Assembly: GCF_002394865.1 (NCBI RefSeq)
Contig: NZ_DGUZ01000009.1
Location: 1 to 64,000 of the forward strand
Origin: Fibrobacter sp. UBA4297
GTDB taxonomy: Bacteria; Fibrobacterota; Fibrobacteria; Fibrobacterales; Fibrobacteraceae
Reading direction: 5' to 3'
DNA length: 64,000 nucleotides
Shown: in pieces, positions 40,692 through 48,201 of the stretch
Numbering within the stretch: position 1 is the stretch's first letter
Layout of the letters: each line of letters begins with the position of its first letter
Position numbers and translations under genes: made by a program
The notes under the pieces: model-generated
Database searches by the model: none
What the model was told of the DNA's origin: nothing
What the model saw: only the letters and a program-made list of their open reading frames with translations

Positions 40692-41333
40692 ATGAGTTGC
40701 GTAATGAAGAATGTTGCTGTTTTGGGTGGTGCTTTTGATCCGGTCCATAAAGACCACATGCGTGTGGCGCGAACTTGTTTGGACCGCGGTTTCTGTGATG
40801 AAGTCTGGTTTATGCCGAGTCCCGACCGTTGGGATAAGCAACTGAACGCTTCGCCAGAAGACCGCTTTGCGATGCTCAAACTTGCATTTTCGGGCGATAA
40901 GCGCTTATTCCTTTCTGATTTGGAAATCCAGCAGGGCGATTATCGCGGCTCGTACGTGTTCTTGATGAGCCTCAAGGAAAAATTCCCGGAAATCAATTTC
41001 CGTTTGCTCACGGGGGCCGATACTTACGAAGGCATTCCGCATTGGCGTGACCCCTTGAATTTTTACGGCACGAACTACAACGGCCATTTGCTGCTCCGCG
41101 ATATTGAATTGATTGTCTTTGCCCGCAATGGTTATCCACAGCCGGATATGGAACAACATAAACGCAACGGCTACGCTCCGCTTTACTGGCTTGGTCCGGA
41201 ACAGGGCTTTAACGGCGTTTATTCAAGTACCGCCATCCGCAGGTCGCTTTTGCTGAATCGGGGGGTGTGCCCGCAGGGTTTGGAACAGTCTGTTTACGAT
41301 TACATTATCAAGCACGATTTGTACAGGGAATAA
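40692..41333 (+). CDS. nadD: NadD-type nicotinate-nucleotide adenylyltransferase
   Basis: Adenylates nicotinate mononucleotide to NaAD in NAD synthesis. The nucleotidyltransferase signature GGAFDPVHKDHM near residues 12-23, the EVWFMPSPDRWDK segment, LLTGADTY and the C-terminal GVYSSTAIRR (ISSTxIR motif) are present. 213 residues. ATG 40692 and ATG 40704 (MKNVAVLGGAF) are both possible; neither has a clear Shine-Dalgarno. Followed by an RluA gene 1 nt later. Confidence 0.85.
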   Translation: MSCVMKNVAVLGGAFDPVHKDHMRVARTCLDRGFCDEVWFMPSPDRWDKQLNASPEDRFAMLKLAFSGDKRLFLSDLEIQQGDYRGSYVFLMSLKEKFPEINFRLLTGADTYEGIPHWRDPLNFYGTNYNGHLLLRDIELIVFARNGYPQPDMEQHKRNGYAPLYWLGPEQGFNGVYSSTAIRRSLLLNRGVCPQGLEQSVYDYIIKHDLYRE

Positions 41334-41334
41334 A

Positions 41335-42303
41335 ATGGGCAAGGCTCCGTCAGATATGTTCTTTGAGAGCGAAGTGCGCCCGGAATACGAGGGTCGCCTT
41401 TTGCTCGATTCCCTCAGCGACCGCTTCACCTATCACAGCCGCGAAGACTGGATTGACCGCTTGTCGCGTGGACTTGTGACGATTAACGGGGCTGTAGCGA
41501 ACGTGGATACGATTGCGCATCGCGGCGACAAGGTTGTGTACCATGTCGAAAATTACAGCGAGCCAGAAGTCCCGACTGATTTTGAAACGGTCTTTGAAGA
41601 TGATGAATTTATTCTAGTTGCCAAGCCGGCTGGCGTGCCTGTACACCATACGGGTCGCATTTTCTACAACACGTTTGCAGCGATTATCCGTCGCGAATTT
41701 GATTCTGAGACGGCAACACCGATGCACCGCCTAGACCGCGATACGGGTGGACTTATCTTGTTTGCAAGGTATGGCGAAACGGCGGCTCGTTTCCAGAAGA
41801 ATCTAGACCGCATTTTGCTCCGCAAGTTCTACCTTGCGGTTGTGCGTGGAAAGTTCCCTGAAGGCGAAATCGAATGCAAAATGCCTTTGCGCGAAGACCC
41901 GGAAGACCCGATTCGCTTGCGCATGCACCACCGTGTTGATGGCAAGGAATGCTTTACGCGCTTTAAGCTCGTGCGCCATTTGGATTGCCCTGAAATTGCT
42001 CCGGAACTATCGCTTGTCGAGGCGGAGCTCATTACGGGGCGTAAACACCAAATTCGTGCGCACCTAGCTGAAATGGGTTACCCGATTGTAGGGGACCGCC
42101 TGTATTACCGCGATGGTGAATTTTACCAGAAGCTCGCGCAGGGTGGAGAACTCACTGAGGAGGATTTGAAGGTGCTTGGGGCACGAAACCAGATGCTCTT
42201 TGCGTACAAGGTTGAACTGCAACTCCCTTACTGGAAGGAACCGCGCGTTTTTGAAAGCCACGCATACCCCGCTGACATGAAACGACTGCTGAATGGCGAT
42301 TAA
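41335..42303 (+). CDS. RluA-family pseudouridine synthase with S4 domain
   Basis: Isomerises uridine in rRNA or tRNA. An S4 RNA-binding region (about 25-72: WIDRLSRGLVTINGAV) precedes the catalytic domain with ILVAKPAGVPVH and HRLDRDTGG (catalytic Asp134), VRGKFPEGE, ITGRKHQIRAHLAEMG and the closing FESHAYPADM. 322 residues. RluA/RluC/RluD substrate specificity cannot be told from the sequence alone. Confidence 0.9.
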   Translation: MGKAPSDMFFESEVRPEYEGRLLLDSLSDRFTYHSREDWIDRLSRGLVTINGAVANVDTIAHRGDKVVYHVENYSEPEVPTDFETVFEDDEFILVAKPAGVPVHHTGRIFYNTFAAIIRREFDSETATPMHRLDRDTGGLILFARYGETAARFQKNLDRILLRKFYLAVVRGKFPEGEIECKMPLREDPEDPIRLRMHHRVDGKECFTRFKLVRHLDCPEIAPELSLVEAELITGRKHQIRAHLAEMGYPIVGDRLYYRDGEFYQKLAQGGELTEEDLKVLGARNQMLFAYKVELQLPYWKEPRVFESHAYPADMKRLLNGD

Positions 42304-42359
42304 GTAGCTTTTTATTCTGTGAAAGCGGGATTATTATTCAAAAAAAAGATAATAGGAAG

Positions 42360-42504
42360 TCGTTGAGAGAATAAAGCGTCGGCCACAACCTTTAAAGGCG
42401 AGTGCCGCGACCATACTTGTATGGTCATGGTTGAGCCGTAAGGTTGGCGCTTGCGCCAGGATGGGTTTTAGATTTTTCCGAGCTTGGGCCCCGCCCGCAT
42501 GAAG
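42360..42504 (+). repeat. Composite dispersed element, copy 1 (contains G-type stem-loop)
   Basis: Left end TCGTTGAGAGAATAAAGCG, right end GAGCTTGGGCCCCGCCCGC. Both ends recur inverted at 50968-51064. The middle holds CAACCTTTAAAGGCGAGTGCC, the stem ACCATA CTTG TATGGT, TGGTTGAGCCG and TAAGGTTGGCG. An outer stem CAACCTT/AAGGTTG closes the G-type hairpin. Together they fill the spacer before the TonB operon (no gene seen from 42304 to 42618). Confidence 0.85.
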
Positions 42505-42618
42505 TTTTCGTTGCTTTTTAAAGCTTTAAATATTGATTTTATGCTAAAAATCTCGATTTTACGTTATTTTTGTAGAAATTCTAAATTTTTTAGGCTAACT
42601 TCTTTGTATTTTATGCAC

Positions 42619-43410
42619 ATGAAATTTTCATTCCTTCCTAAAGTATTGTTGTGTCTGGGGCTTTTTGGCGTTTTTGCCGTTGCCCAAGAAACGGTAGAAA
42701 GCGTTCGTCGCCAAATTAAGACGGTCGAAGCCGAAACCGCTCGCGAAAAATCTATGCACGAAGCCGAAAAGAAGCGCCATGCCGAATTCGTTGAAGTCGG
42801 TCGCAAAAAGGTGCAGAACCTCTCGGCCCAGAACAAGTCCTTGAAAGCCGAAATTGATTCGCTCAAGGTCGAACTCAAGAAAATTTCAGCGGCCCGTTCC
42901 AAGACGAACGGCTCGATCCGCTATTTCGAAAACCGCAAGACGAAGTACGCTGATTCTCTTGCGACGGTCATCGATTCTCTCGTGCCGTTCTTTGAATCGG
43001 ATTTCCCGTACCGCACGGACGAAGCCGTCAAGAACATCCAGGAAATTGCAAGCATGTTGCACAAGGGCCTGATCGAAACGGACGACGCTCTGAACCGTAC
43101 GATGGAAGTCTTTTACGACCGCATCCGCCTGGGTTACACCACCGAAGTTTGGAAGGGCTTCTTGCAGGTGGATGCTCGCAACGTGGCTGGAACGTATTTG
43201 CGCTACGGCGCTGTTGCCTCGATTTTCGTCAGCAATGACGGTAACGATGTCTTATTCCTCACTCGTAACGGTCTCGGCTACTCCTGGAAGAACGTCTCCG
43301 AAGACCTCACGATGCGCACAGTCCTTAAGGACGTGATGAAGGTTGCCGAAGGCAAGACCGCTCCAAGACTAGTGACTATCCCAGTATCTTTCCCGAAGGA
43401 GGCTAACTAA
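42619..43410 (+). CDS. DUF3450 protein of a TonB2-like operon
   Basis: A 263-residue periplasmic coiled-coil protein; signal peptide MKFSFLPKVLLCLGLFGVFAVAQ, then about 110 residues of heptad-rich helix (VRRQIKTVEAETAREK ... KSLKAEIDSLKVELKK) and a globular end (GYTTEVWKGFLQVDARNVAGTYLRYGAVASIF). DUF3450 genes commonly head TonB2/TtpC operons in Vibrio and Shewanella. I chose ATG 42619; ATG 42613 is two codons earlier. A TATTTT box ends 6 nt before 42619. Its stop overlaps the next ATG by 1 nt. Confidence 0.82.
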   Translation: MKFSFLPKVLLCLGLFGVFAVAQETVESVRRQIKTVEAETAREKSMHEAEKKRHAEFVEVGRKKVQNLSAQNKSLKAEIDSLKVELKKISAARSKTNGSIRYFENRKTKYADSLATVIDSLVPFFESDFPYRTDEAVKNIQEIASMLHKGLIETDDALNRTMEVFYDRIRLGYTTEVWKGFLQVDARNVAGTYLRYGAVASIFVSNDGNDVLFLTRNGLGYSWKNVSEDLTMRTVLKDVMKVAEGKTAPRLVTIPVSFPKEAN

Positions 43411-44906
43411 TGAGCTTCCGTAATTTTACCGCATTTGTATTTGCCGCAAGCCTCGTGGCGCTCACGCCGACCGCAACACTTGCTCAGCAGAATATGACAG
43501 TCGATGCCGTCAAGAAGCGCGCCGAACTCAACAGCGCGAAGGCCGACCTCGAAGAAGCCCGCCGCAAGCGCGACATGGCCGTTGCCGCCCGCTGGAAGGA
43601 CCGCGAAACGTTCAACAAGGAACGTGAACTCTTCAATGAAAAGTATCAGCTCGGCAAGGAACGCGTGGACGCCTTGATGTCCGAACGCACCCGCTTGCTC
43701 GAAGACGTGCGTGTGGCTCGCGAAGACTTGGCCCAGGTCAAGCTCCAGGCCGAAAAGGCCCGTGCCGAATACCTCTCGCTCGCTGCAGGTCCGGAACGCT
43801 TGGAAATGCTTGCCAAGTTCCAGGAACAGGGCGTACCGTTCAAGGTTGCTGAACGCATCGAAGCGCAGAACAAGGTCAAGAAAGAGATGGGACTTTACCG
43901 CGATGACCCGCTCCGCATTGCCCGCTCGTTGCTCGAAGTCGCGAAGAAAGAAATGAAGTTTACGCGTGAAGTTCGCACCGAAAAGGCGGACCTCATGTTC
44001 GGAAGCTCGGTTGCCGAAGGCGACCGCATGCGTTTGGGCGGCCTCTTTGCCATGCAGATGGCGAAGGTCACCGACATTAACGGTTTCCATCCGTCGGCTT
44101 TGATGCTCCCGGTTGCAGGCGAAAAGAAGCGCGTCTATAGCTGGCAAGAAAATCTTTCTCCCGAAACGCGCAAGGACGTGGCGAAGGCTTTTGCTAGCGC
44201 TAATGATTCCGCTTTCGTGATGGTGCCGGTCGATGTGCTCCTCAGCACCGAACTTTCGAGCGAACTTGCAAACCACCAGGAAACCACGTGGAAAGAAGAC
44301 TTTGCTGAATTTTTCCACAACGGTGGCATTCTGATGTACCCGATTGCAACGCTCTTTATCCTCGGCCTTATTATCTTCCTCGTGCGCCTTGTTTGGCTCC
44401 TTGTGCTTGGTTTTGGTGGCCGTGGAGCCCGCAATGCGGTAAAGGCTCTCGCAAATCGCGACCTCCGTCTTGCAACTGCTGAATCCCAAAGTGCTCATGG
44501 TGAAGTGGGCAAGGTGTTGCGCTCCGTGCTTGGTAAGAATTTCAAGGACCGCGCGAGTGCCGAAAAGTCTCTCGAAGTCCTGTTCGCAGGCGAAGTGCCG
44601 AAGCTCGAAATGGGCCTCAGCTGGATTTCCGTGTTTGCATCGACTGCTCCGCTCCTCGGCCTTTTGGGTACCGTTATGGGTATGATTGAACTTTTCAATG
44701 TCATTACTATGCACGGCACGAGCGACCCGAAACTTTTGGCAGGCGGTATTTCCATTGCCCTCGTGACGACGGAAGCAGGCCTTATCGTGGCTATCCCGCT
44801 CCAGCTCTTGCACACGCTCCTCGTGAACATCTCGGATTCTGTCCGTACCCGTATGGAAAAGACGGGCCTTGCCGTTCTCAACGCTATCTGGATTAAGGAA
44901 AAGTAA
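43410..44906 (+). CDS. TtpC-like ExbB fusion (coiled coil + MotA/TolQ/ExbB domain)
   Basis: A 498-residue protein. A signal peptide (1-25) is followed by a periplasmic coiled coil (about 30-140, DLEEARRKRDMAVAARWKDRE and KLQAEKARAEYL). The membrane part (about 305-495) is an ExbB domain: GGILMYPIATLFILGLIIFLVRLVWLL, then GLSWISVFASTAPLLGLLGTVMGMI and GISIALVTTEAGLIVAIPLQLLHTLL. Vibrio TtpC has this layout and is needed for the TonB2 system. Probably couples the proton gradient to outer-membrane transport or to a related export task. Confidence 0.85.
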   Translation: MSFRNFTAFVFAASLVALTPTATLAQQNMTVDAVKKRAELNSAKADLEEARRKRDMAVAARWKDRETFNKERELFNEKYQLGKERVDALMSERTRLLEDVRVAREDLAQVKLQAEKARAEYLSLAAGPERLEMLAKFQEQGVPFKVAERIEAQNKVKKEMGLYRDDPLRIARSLLEVAKKEMKFTREVRTEKADLMFGSSVAEGDRMRLGGLFAMQMAKVTDINGFHPSALMLPVAGEKKRVYSWQENLSPETRKDVAKAFASANDSAFVMVPVDVLLSTELSSELANHQETTWKEDFAEFFHNGGILMYPIATLFILGLIIFLVRLVWLLVLGFGGRGARNAVKALANRDLRLATAESQSAHGEVGKVLRSVLGKNFKDRASAEKSLEVLFAGEVPKLEMGLSWISVFASTAPLLGLLGTVMGMIELFNVITMHGTSDPKLLAGGISIALVTTEAGLIVAIPLQLLHTLLVNISDSVRTRMEKTGLAVLNAIWIKEK

Positions 44907-45538
44907 TGGACGAATACTCCGTCATCGAAGCGACCATGAGCATCCTGCTGCGCGGCGGCTGGGTGTTGCTCCCGCTATTCCTGATTGGGTGGCTGGGCTG
45001 GTTCTTGATGTTTGAACGATTTGGCTATTACCTTATGCTGAAAGGGCGTTCGACCACGAAGTTCTTCAAGGACTTGGACACGGTGGGCGAGGAGGCTGCA
45101 TTTGCAAAACTCCGCAAGCGTCGCTTTGGCTACTTCTTGGCTCTGGTCGAAAACGTGCGCAAATACCGCAATGATGGCCCTGTGGCTGTGCGCAATGCGA
45201 TGCTTGCGACGCGTCACGAACTGGACGTGAGCCTTTCCAAGTCGCTCAAGACGATTGTGACTTGTGCCTCGATTGCTCCGCTCCTCGGACTTCTGGGAAC
45301 GGTATCTGGCATGGTGCATACGTTCGAGACGATTAAGCAATTTGGCTTTGGAAACCCGGTGCTCTTGGCCGATGGCATTTCCGAAGCGCTCCTCACGACG
45401 CAGGCGGGTTTGCTTGTCGCTTTCCCGTTGATGTTAGTTTATAACTATCTCGAAAGACGAGTGGATTCTATTGGTGATTTTGCCTGGGGTGAAGCGCTCA
45501 AGTTCGAAGAACGTTGCTTTGCCAAGGAGGTTGAATGA
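44906..45538 (+). CDS. exbB: ExbB (TolQ/MotA family) energy-transducing protein
   Basis: Proton-channel subunit with ExbD. 210 residues, three helices: LLRGGWVLLPLFLIGWLGWFLMFERF near 14-39, then SIAPLLGLLGTVSGMVHTFETIKQFG at about 119-144 and GISEALLTTQAGLLVAFPLMLVYNYLERR. The start ATG 44906 overlaps the preceding TAA by one base, and its stop overlaps exbD. It is a second ExbB copy in the operon, distinct from the fused one upstream. Confidence 0.9.
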   Translation: MDEYSVIEATMSILLRGGWVLLPLFLIGWLGWFLMFERFGYYLMLKGRSTTKFFKDLDTVGEEAAFAKLRKRRFGYFLALVENVRKYRNDGPVAVRNAMLATRHELDVSLSKSLKTIVTCASIAPLLGLLGTVSGMVHTFETIKQFGFGNPVLLADGISEALLTTQAGLLVAFPLMLVYNYLERRVDSIGDFAWGEALKFEERCFAKEVE

Positions 45539-45939
45539 GTTTTATCCGTAAACGTTCAAGAAGCGGTGGAGGCATAGATGTCTCTCCGATGCTCGATATG
45601 GTGTTCATCCTTTTGATCTTCTTCATCGTGACTTCGACGTTCACGCGCGAAACCGGCGTGGATGTGACGAAGCCTAAAGCGAGTACCGCAAAGGAACTTG
45701 CGAAAGAAAGCATTTTGATTGGAGTCACCCGTCAGGGGACCATCCACATCAACGAGACGCAGGTGAACCTCTCGACTTTGCAGACCGTGCTCCGCCAGAT
45801 GATGGCTGAAGCTCCGGATCGCCCGGTGATTATCGTGAGCGACCGTGACGCCCCCAACGGAGTCGTGGTTGATATTCTCGATGAATGTAATTTGGCGAAG
45901 GTGAGAAAAGTCTCCATTTCCGCGAATAAGGAGGAGTGA
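45535..45939 (+). CDS. exbD: ExbD biopolymer transport protein
   Basis: A 134-residue partner of ExbB: cytoplasmic basic N-terminus, one helix PMLDMVFILLIFFIVTSTF with the essential proton-carrying Asp at residue 20, then a periplasmic domain (ILIGVTRQGTIHINE ... RPVIIVSDRDAPNGVVVDILDE) typical of ExbD/TolR. Overlaps the exbB stop by 4 nt, i.e. translationally coupled. Confidence 0.9.
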   Translation: MSFIRKRSRSGGGIDVSPMLDMVFILLIFFIVTSTFTRETGVDVTKPKASTAKELAKESILIGVTRQGTIHINETQVNLSTLQTVLRQMMAEAPDRPVIIVSDRDAPNGVVVDILDECNLAKVRKVSISANKEE

Positions 45940-45942
45940 TGG

Positions 45943-46145
45943 TTAGACGAAAGAACGGAGCTTCGCTCCTACAGACTAGAGACGAGAGAAATGGGGAAAG
46001 CTTTCCCCTCGCTCGTACTTTGTTACTCGCTACCCCTTCTAGCAGGGGCTCAATCGCCGCCCCCGCAACGCCCCGCTTTATGCATATGCAAATTTCTTTC
46101 ATGAAAAAATCATCTCTCGTCCCTCGTCTCTCGTCTCTCGTCTAA
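45943..46145. repeat. C-type heptad inverted repeat within the TonB operon
   Basis: AGACGAAAGAA, hairpin GGAGC TTC GCTCC, TACAGACTAGAGACGAGAGA, then about 115 bp, then CTCTCGT CCCTCGT CTCTCGT CTCTCGT CTAAA, ending 5 nt before the tonB ATG. The left part matches 59873-59916 with covarying hairpin (GGTGC TGC GCACC). Confidence 0.88.
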
Positions 46146-46149
46146 ATCC

Positions 46150-46791
46150 ATGCTTGACTTTATAGCGAAATATTTCCGATTCCCGGTGGCGTTTGTGCTC
46201 TCGTTTGTTGTGGGTGCAGTATTTTTCCTTGCGATCCCGGTCATCAACGTGTTGTTCTTCGATAAAGGCGTGAAGTCCGAAAAAGTTCTCGAAGAAGTGA
46301 CCGAAGTTGAAGTTCTCGTGAGTGAGAAAAAGCCCGAAGTGAAGCAGAAGGTCATCCGTACGGTGGCAACTCCGAATACGTTCAAGGTTTCGGCGCACAT
46401 GGGCGTTTCTCGCAGCCAGAATTTTCAGATGGATTTATCGCTTGCCCGTGGTGCCGCTGGCGATGGTGTCGCCGTCGATGCTGGCACGATGGAAAACGTG
46501 ATTTATGAGGCTGGCGAAGTGGATGAACAGGCGCAAGTGCTCCGTGAAATCCAGCCGAAGTTTCCAGAACGCGCCAAGAAAATGGGCGTCTCGGGTTACG
46601 TGAAAGTATTTATTGTGATTGATGTGAACGGCGATGTTTCGCAGGCTCAGGTGCTGACGCAGGACCCGGCAGGCTATGGCTTTGATATCGAAGCGCTCAA
46701 GGCTATTCGCCAGTGGAAGTTCTCTCCGGCGCAGTTACGCGGCTTCCCAGTAGCGCAAAAAGCTACAAAGGAGTTCCGTTTTGTTAAGTAA
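46150..46791 (+). CDS. tonB: TonB-family energy-transducing protein
   Basis: A 213-residue TonB: one N-terminal membrane helix (about 10-38), a short linker rather than a long Pro-rich region, and the C-terminal domain VLREIQPKFPERAKKMGVSGYVKVFIVIDVNGDVSQAQVL ... AIRQWKFSPAQLRG at about 130-200. Placement after ExbB-ExbD marks it as the force arm of that complex. ATG 46150 sits 5 nt after a C-type repeat arm and has no Shine-Dalgarno. Confidence 0.9.
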   Translation: MLDFIAKYFRFPVAFVLSFVVGAVFFLAIPVINVLFFDKGVKSEKVLEEVTEVEVLVSEKKPEVKQKVIRTVATPNTFKVSAHMGVSRSQNFQMDLSLARGAAGDGVAVDAGTMENVIYEAGEVDEQAQVLREIQPKFPERAKKMGVSGYVKVFIVIDVNGDVSQAQVLTQDPAGYGFDIEALKAIRQWKFSPAQLRGFPVAQKATKEFRFVK

Positions 46792-47854
46792 TTTTAATTA
46801 CAAATTTGGGAACTCTTTGTGTGGCTGTCATTCCCGACTCGATCGGGAATCTCCTATTTCTTTCGCAAAGAAGCTCTTCCTACTTCCTACAGTCTACTTC
46901 TTACTGCTGTTACTGTTGCCGTTAAACAGCTTTGCTGCTGATGATTTCTTCTTCAAGGCGAACGAACTTTATGACCAGGGGCGTTACAAGGAATCGGTGA
47001 AGTATTACCGTGCCGCGATTGACGATGGCCGTTACGAGCCGTTTGCATGGTTCAACTTGGGCAATGCTCTAGTGCAGCTCGGCAAAAAAGAAGTCGCGAT
47101 GGTTGCGTACAAACGCACTGTCGAACTGCTCCCGGATTTTGTGAAGGCTTGGATGCTCCTTGGCGATTTGTATTACCTCGCCGAATCTCCGAGCGATGCG
47201 ATTGTCGCCTACAACCGTGCGATTGAACTCGGGACGGAAACGGACCACATCCATTTTGCCCTTGCGGAATGTTATATGAAAGGCAGCGACTGGACGCTTG
47301 CCCAAAAGCATTTTGAACGCGCTTTGGCGTTGAATCCGGACCGCATGGATGCCTGGTATGGCCTTGCCGAAGTCTATGAAAAGCTTGGCGATTACGAGTA
47401 TGCCGTGAAAACGCTCAAGAATGCGCTCCAGATGACAGCGACTGCTGGCGCCGACGTGCATTACACGCTCTCGTATTACTACCGCAGCATGGATTCTACG
47501 CGGCTCGCACTCAATGAAATGGAAAACGGCATCATGATGGATCCCGAAAACGTTTCCGCTCGCCGCTATCTCGCTCAGATGTACGTCAAGAATGAATCCC
47601 CGTGGATGGCTATTTTCACGCTGGAAGAAGGCCTCCGCCACAAGAAAGGGATTGCAGACTTGAATCTTGATTTAGGACAAATCTATTTCACGCAAAAGCG
47701 CTACGACGAAGCGTTTGAATGTTATATGAAAGCATGGCGTGCCGGTAATTCTCAGGGCCGCATTGGTGCCGAAAACGTCGGCCACATTTTCTCGAACGCC
47801 GGCGACACCGAAAAAGCTGAAACCCTCTACGCCCGCATCCGCGACAAGAAATAA
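46781..47854 (+). CDS. TPR protein of the TonB operon
   Basis: A TPR-repeat protein with at least seven tetratricopeptide units from about residue 54 (ANELYDQGRYKESVKYYRAA, FAWFNLGNALVQLGKKEVA, AWMLLGDLYYLAESPSDAI ...). TonB2 operons typically end with such a TPR gene. The start is uncertain: TTG 46781 has AAAGGAG at 46767-46773 and gives 357 residues. The hydrophobic signal segment (KKLFLLPTVYFLLLLLLPLNSFA) is encoded by an E-type repeat, and the residues before it (CHSRLDRESP) come from a REP element, so the N-terminus is built from repeat DNA. Confidence 0.8.
   Translation: MLSNFNYKFGNSLCGCHSRLDRESPISFAKKLFLLPTVYFLLLLLLPLNSFAADDFFFKANELYDQGRYKESVKYYRAAIDDGRYEPFAWFNLGNALVQLGKKEVAMVAYKRTVELLPDFVKAWMLLGDLYYLAESPSDAIVAYNRAIELGTETDHIHFALAECYMKGSDWTLAQKHFERALALNPDRMDAWYGLAEVYEKLGDYEYAVKTLKNALQMTATAGADVHYTLSYYYRSMDSTRLALNEMENGIMMDPENVSARRYLAQMYVKNESPWMAIFTLEEGLRHKKGIADLNLDLGQIYFTQKRYDEAFECYMKAWRAGNSQGRIGAENVGHIFSNAGDTEKAETLYARIRDKK
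46827..46903. repeat. REP-like palindrome plus E-type array inside the TPR gene
   Basis: GTCATTCCCG ... CGGGAATCTCC (46827-46855), then CTTCCTA CTTCCTA CAGTCTA CTTCTTA (46876-46903) in frame, encoding the signal-peptide region. Confidence 0.85.
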
Positions 47855-48184
47855 ATGAAGAAAAACTTCCCGTTTACTCTGCGAGTCTTCGTATTTTTTA
47901 TTGCGTATTTGCTGTTTGCTGTTGTAGCGACTACTGTTGGAGTAACCTTTAAATTTGGGTATGCTGAAACTGCGCTGTGGCTATACCCGCCTCTTGCAGT
48001 TCCAATGCTATGGCTGCTATTAGCAGTTTTTGTAATTGAATTAATCAGGATGTTTTGGAATAAACGAAACGCTCCGAACTTGGAAGTTGAATTGCGACAA
48101 AAGCATTTTAACGCAGTCGTTGTTAAAGTACTTAATACTGTTGCCGTAGTTTTCTTTACGCTTGTTGTGGTGTTTACGTTTTAA
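47855..48184 (+). CDS. Hypothetical three-helix membrane protein
   Basis: A 109-residue protein with three hydrophobic segments (about 8-30, 42-66, 88-107) and a short basic loop. No family recognised. ATG 47855 directly follows the TPR stop (TAAATG), so it closes the TonB-type operon. It may assist the system or be unrelated. Confidence 0.6.
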   Translation: MKKNFPFTLRVFVFFIAYLLFAVVATTVGVTFKFGYAETALWLYPPLAVPMLWLLLAVFVIELIRMFWNKRNAPNLEVELRQKHFNAVVVKVLNTVAVVFFTLVVVFTF

Positions 48185-48201
48185 TGTTCTTTTAAGTAAT
48201 T

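Noticed and set aside
42484..42618. Earlier in-frame start for the DUF3450 gene at 42484
   Set aside because: It would translate the end of the composite repeat; ATG 42619 gives a clean signal peptide and the promoter box is directly before it.
43407..44813. A 468-codon - strand frame opposite the TtpC-like gene
   Set aside because: Shadow frame; its translation is His/Glu-rich without any domain.
45936..46145. Short + strand ORF between exbD and tonB
   Set aside because: It consists of translated C-type repeat (for example SSLVPRLSSLV) and has no independent coding signal.
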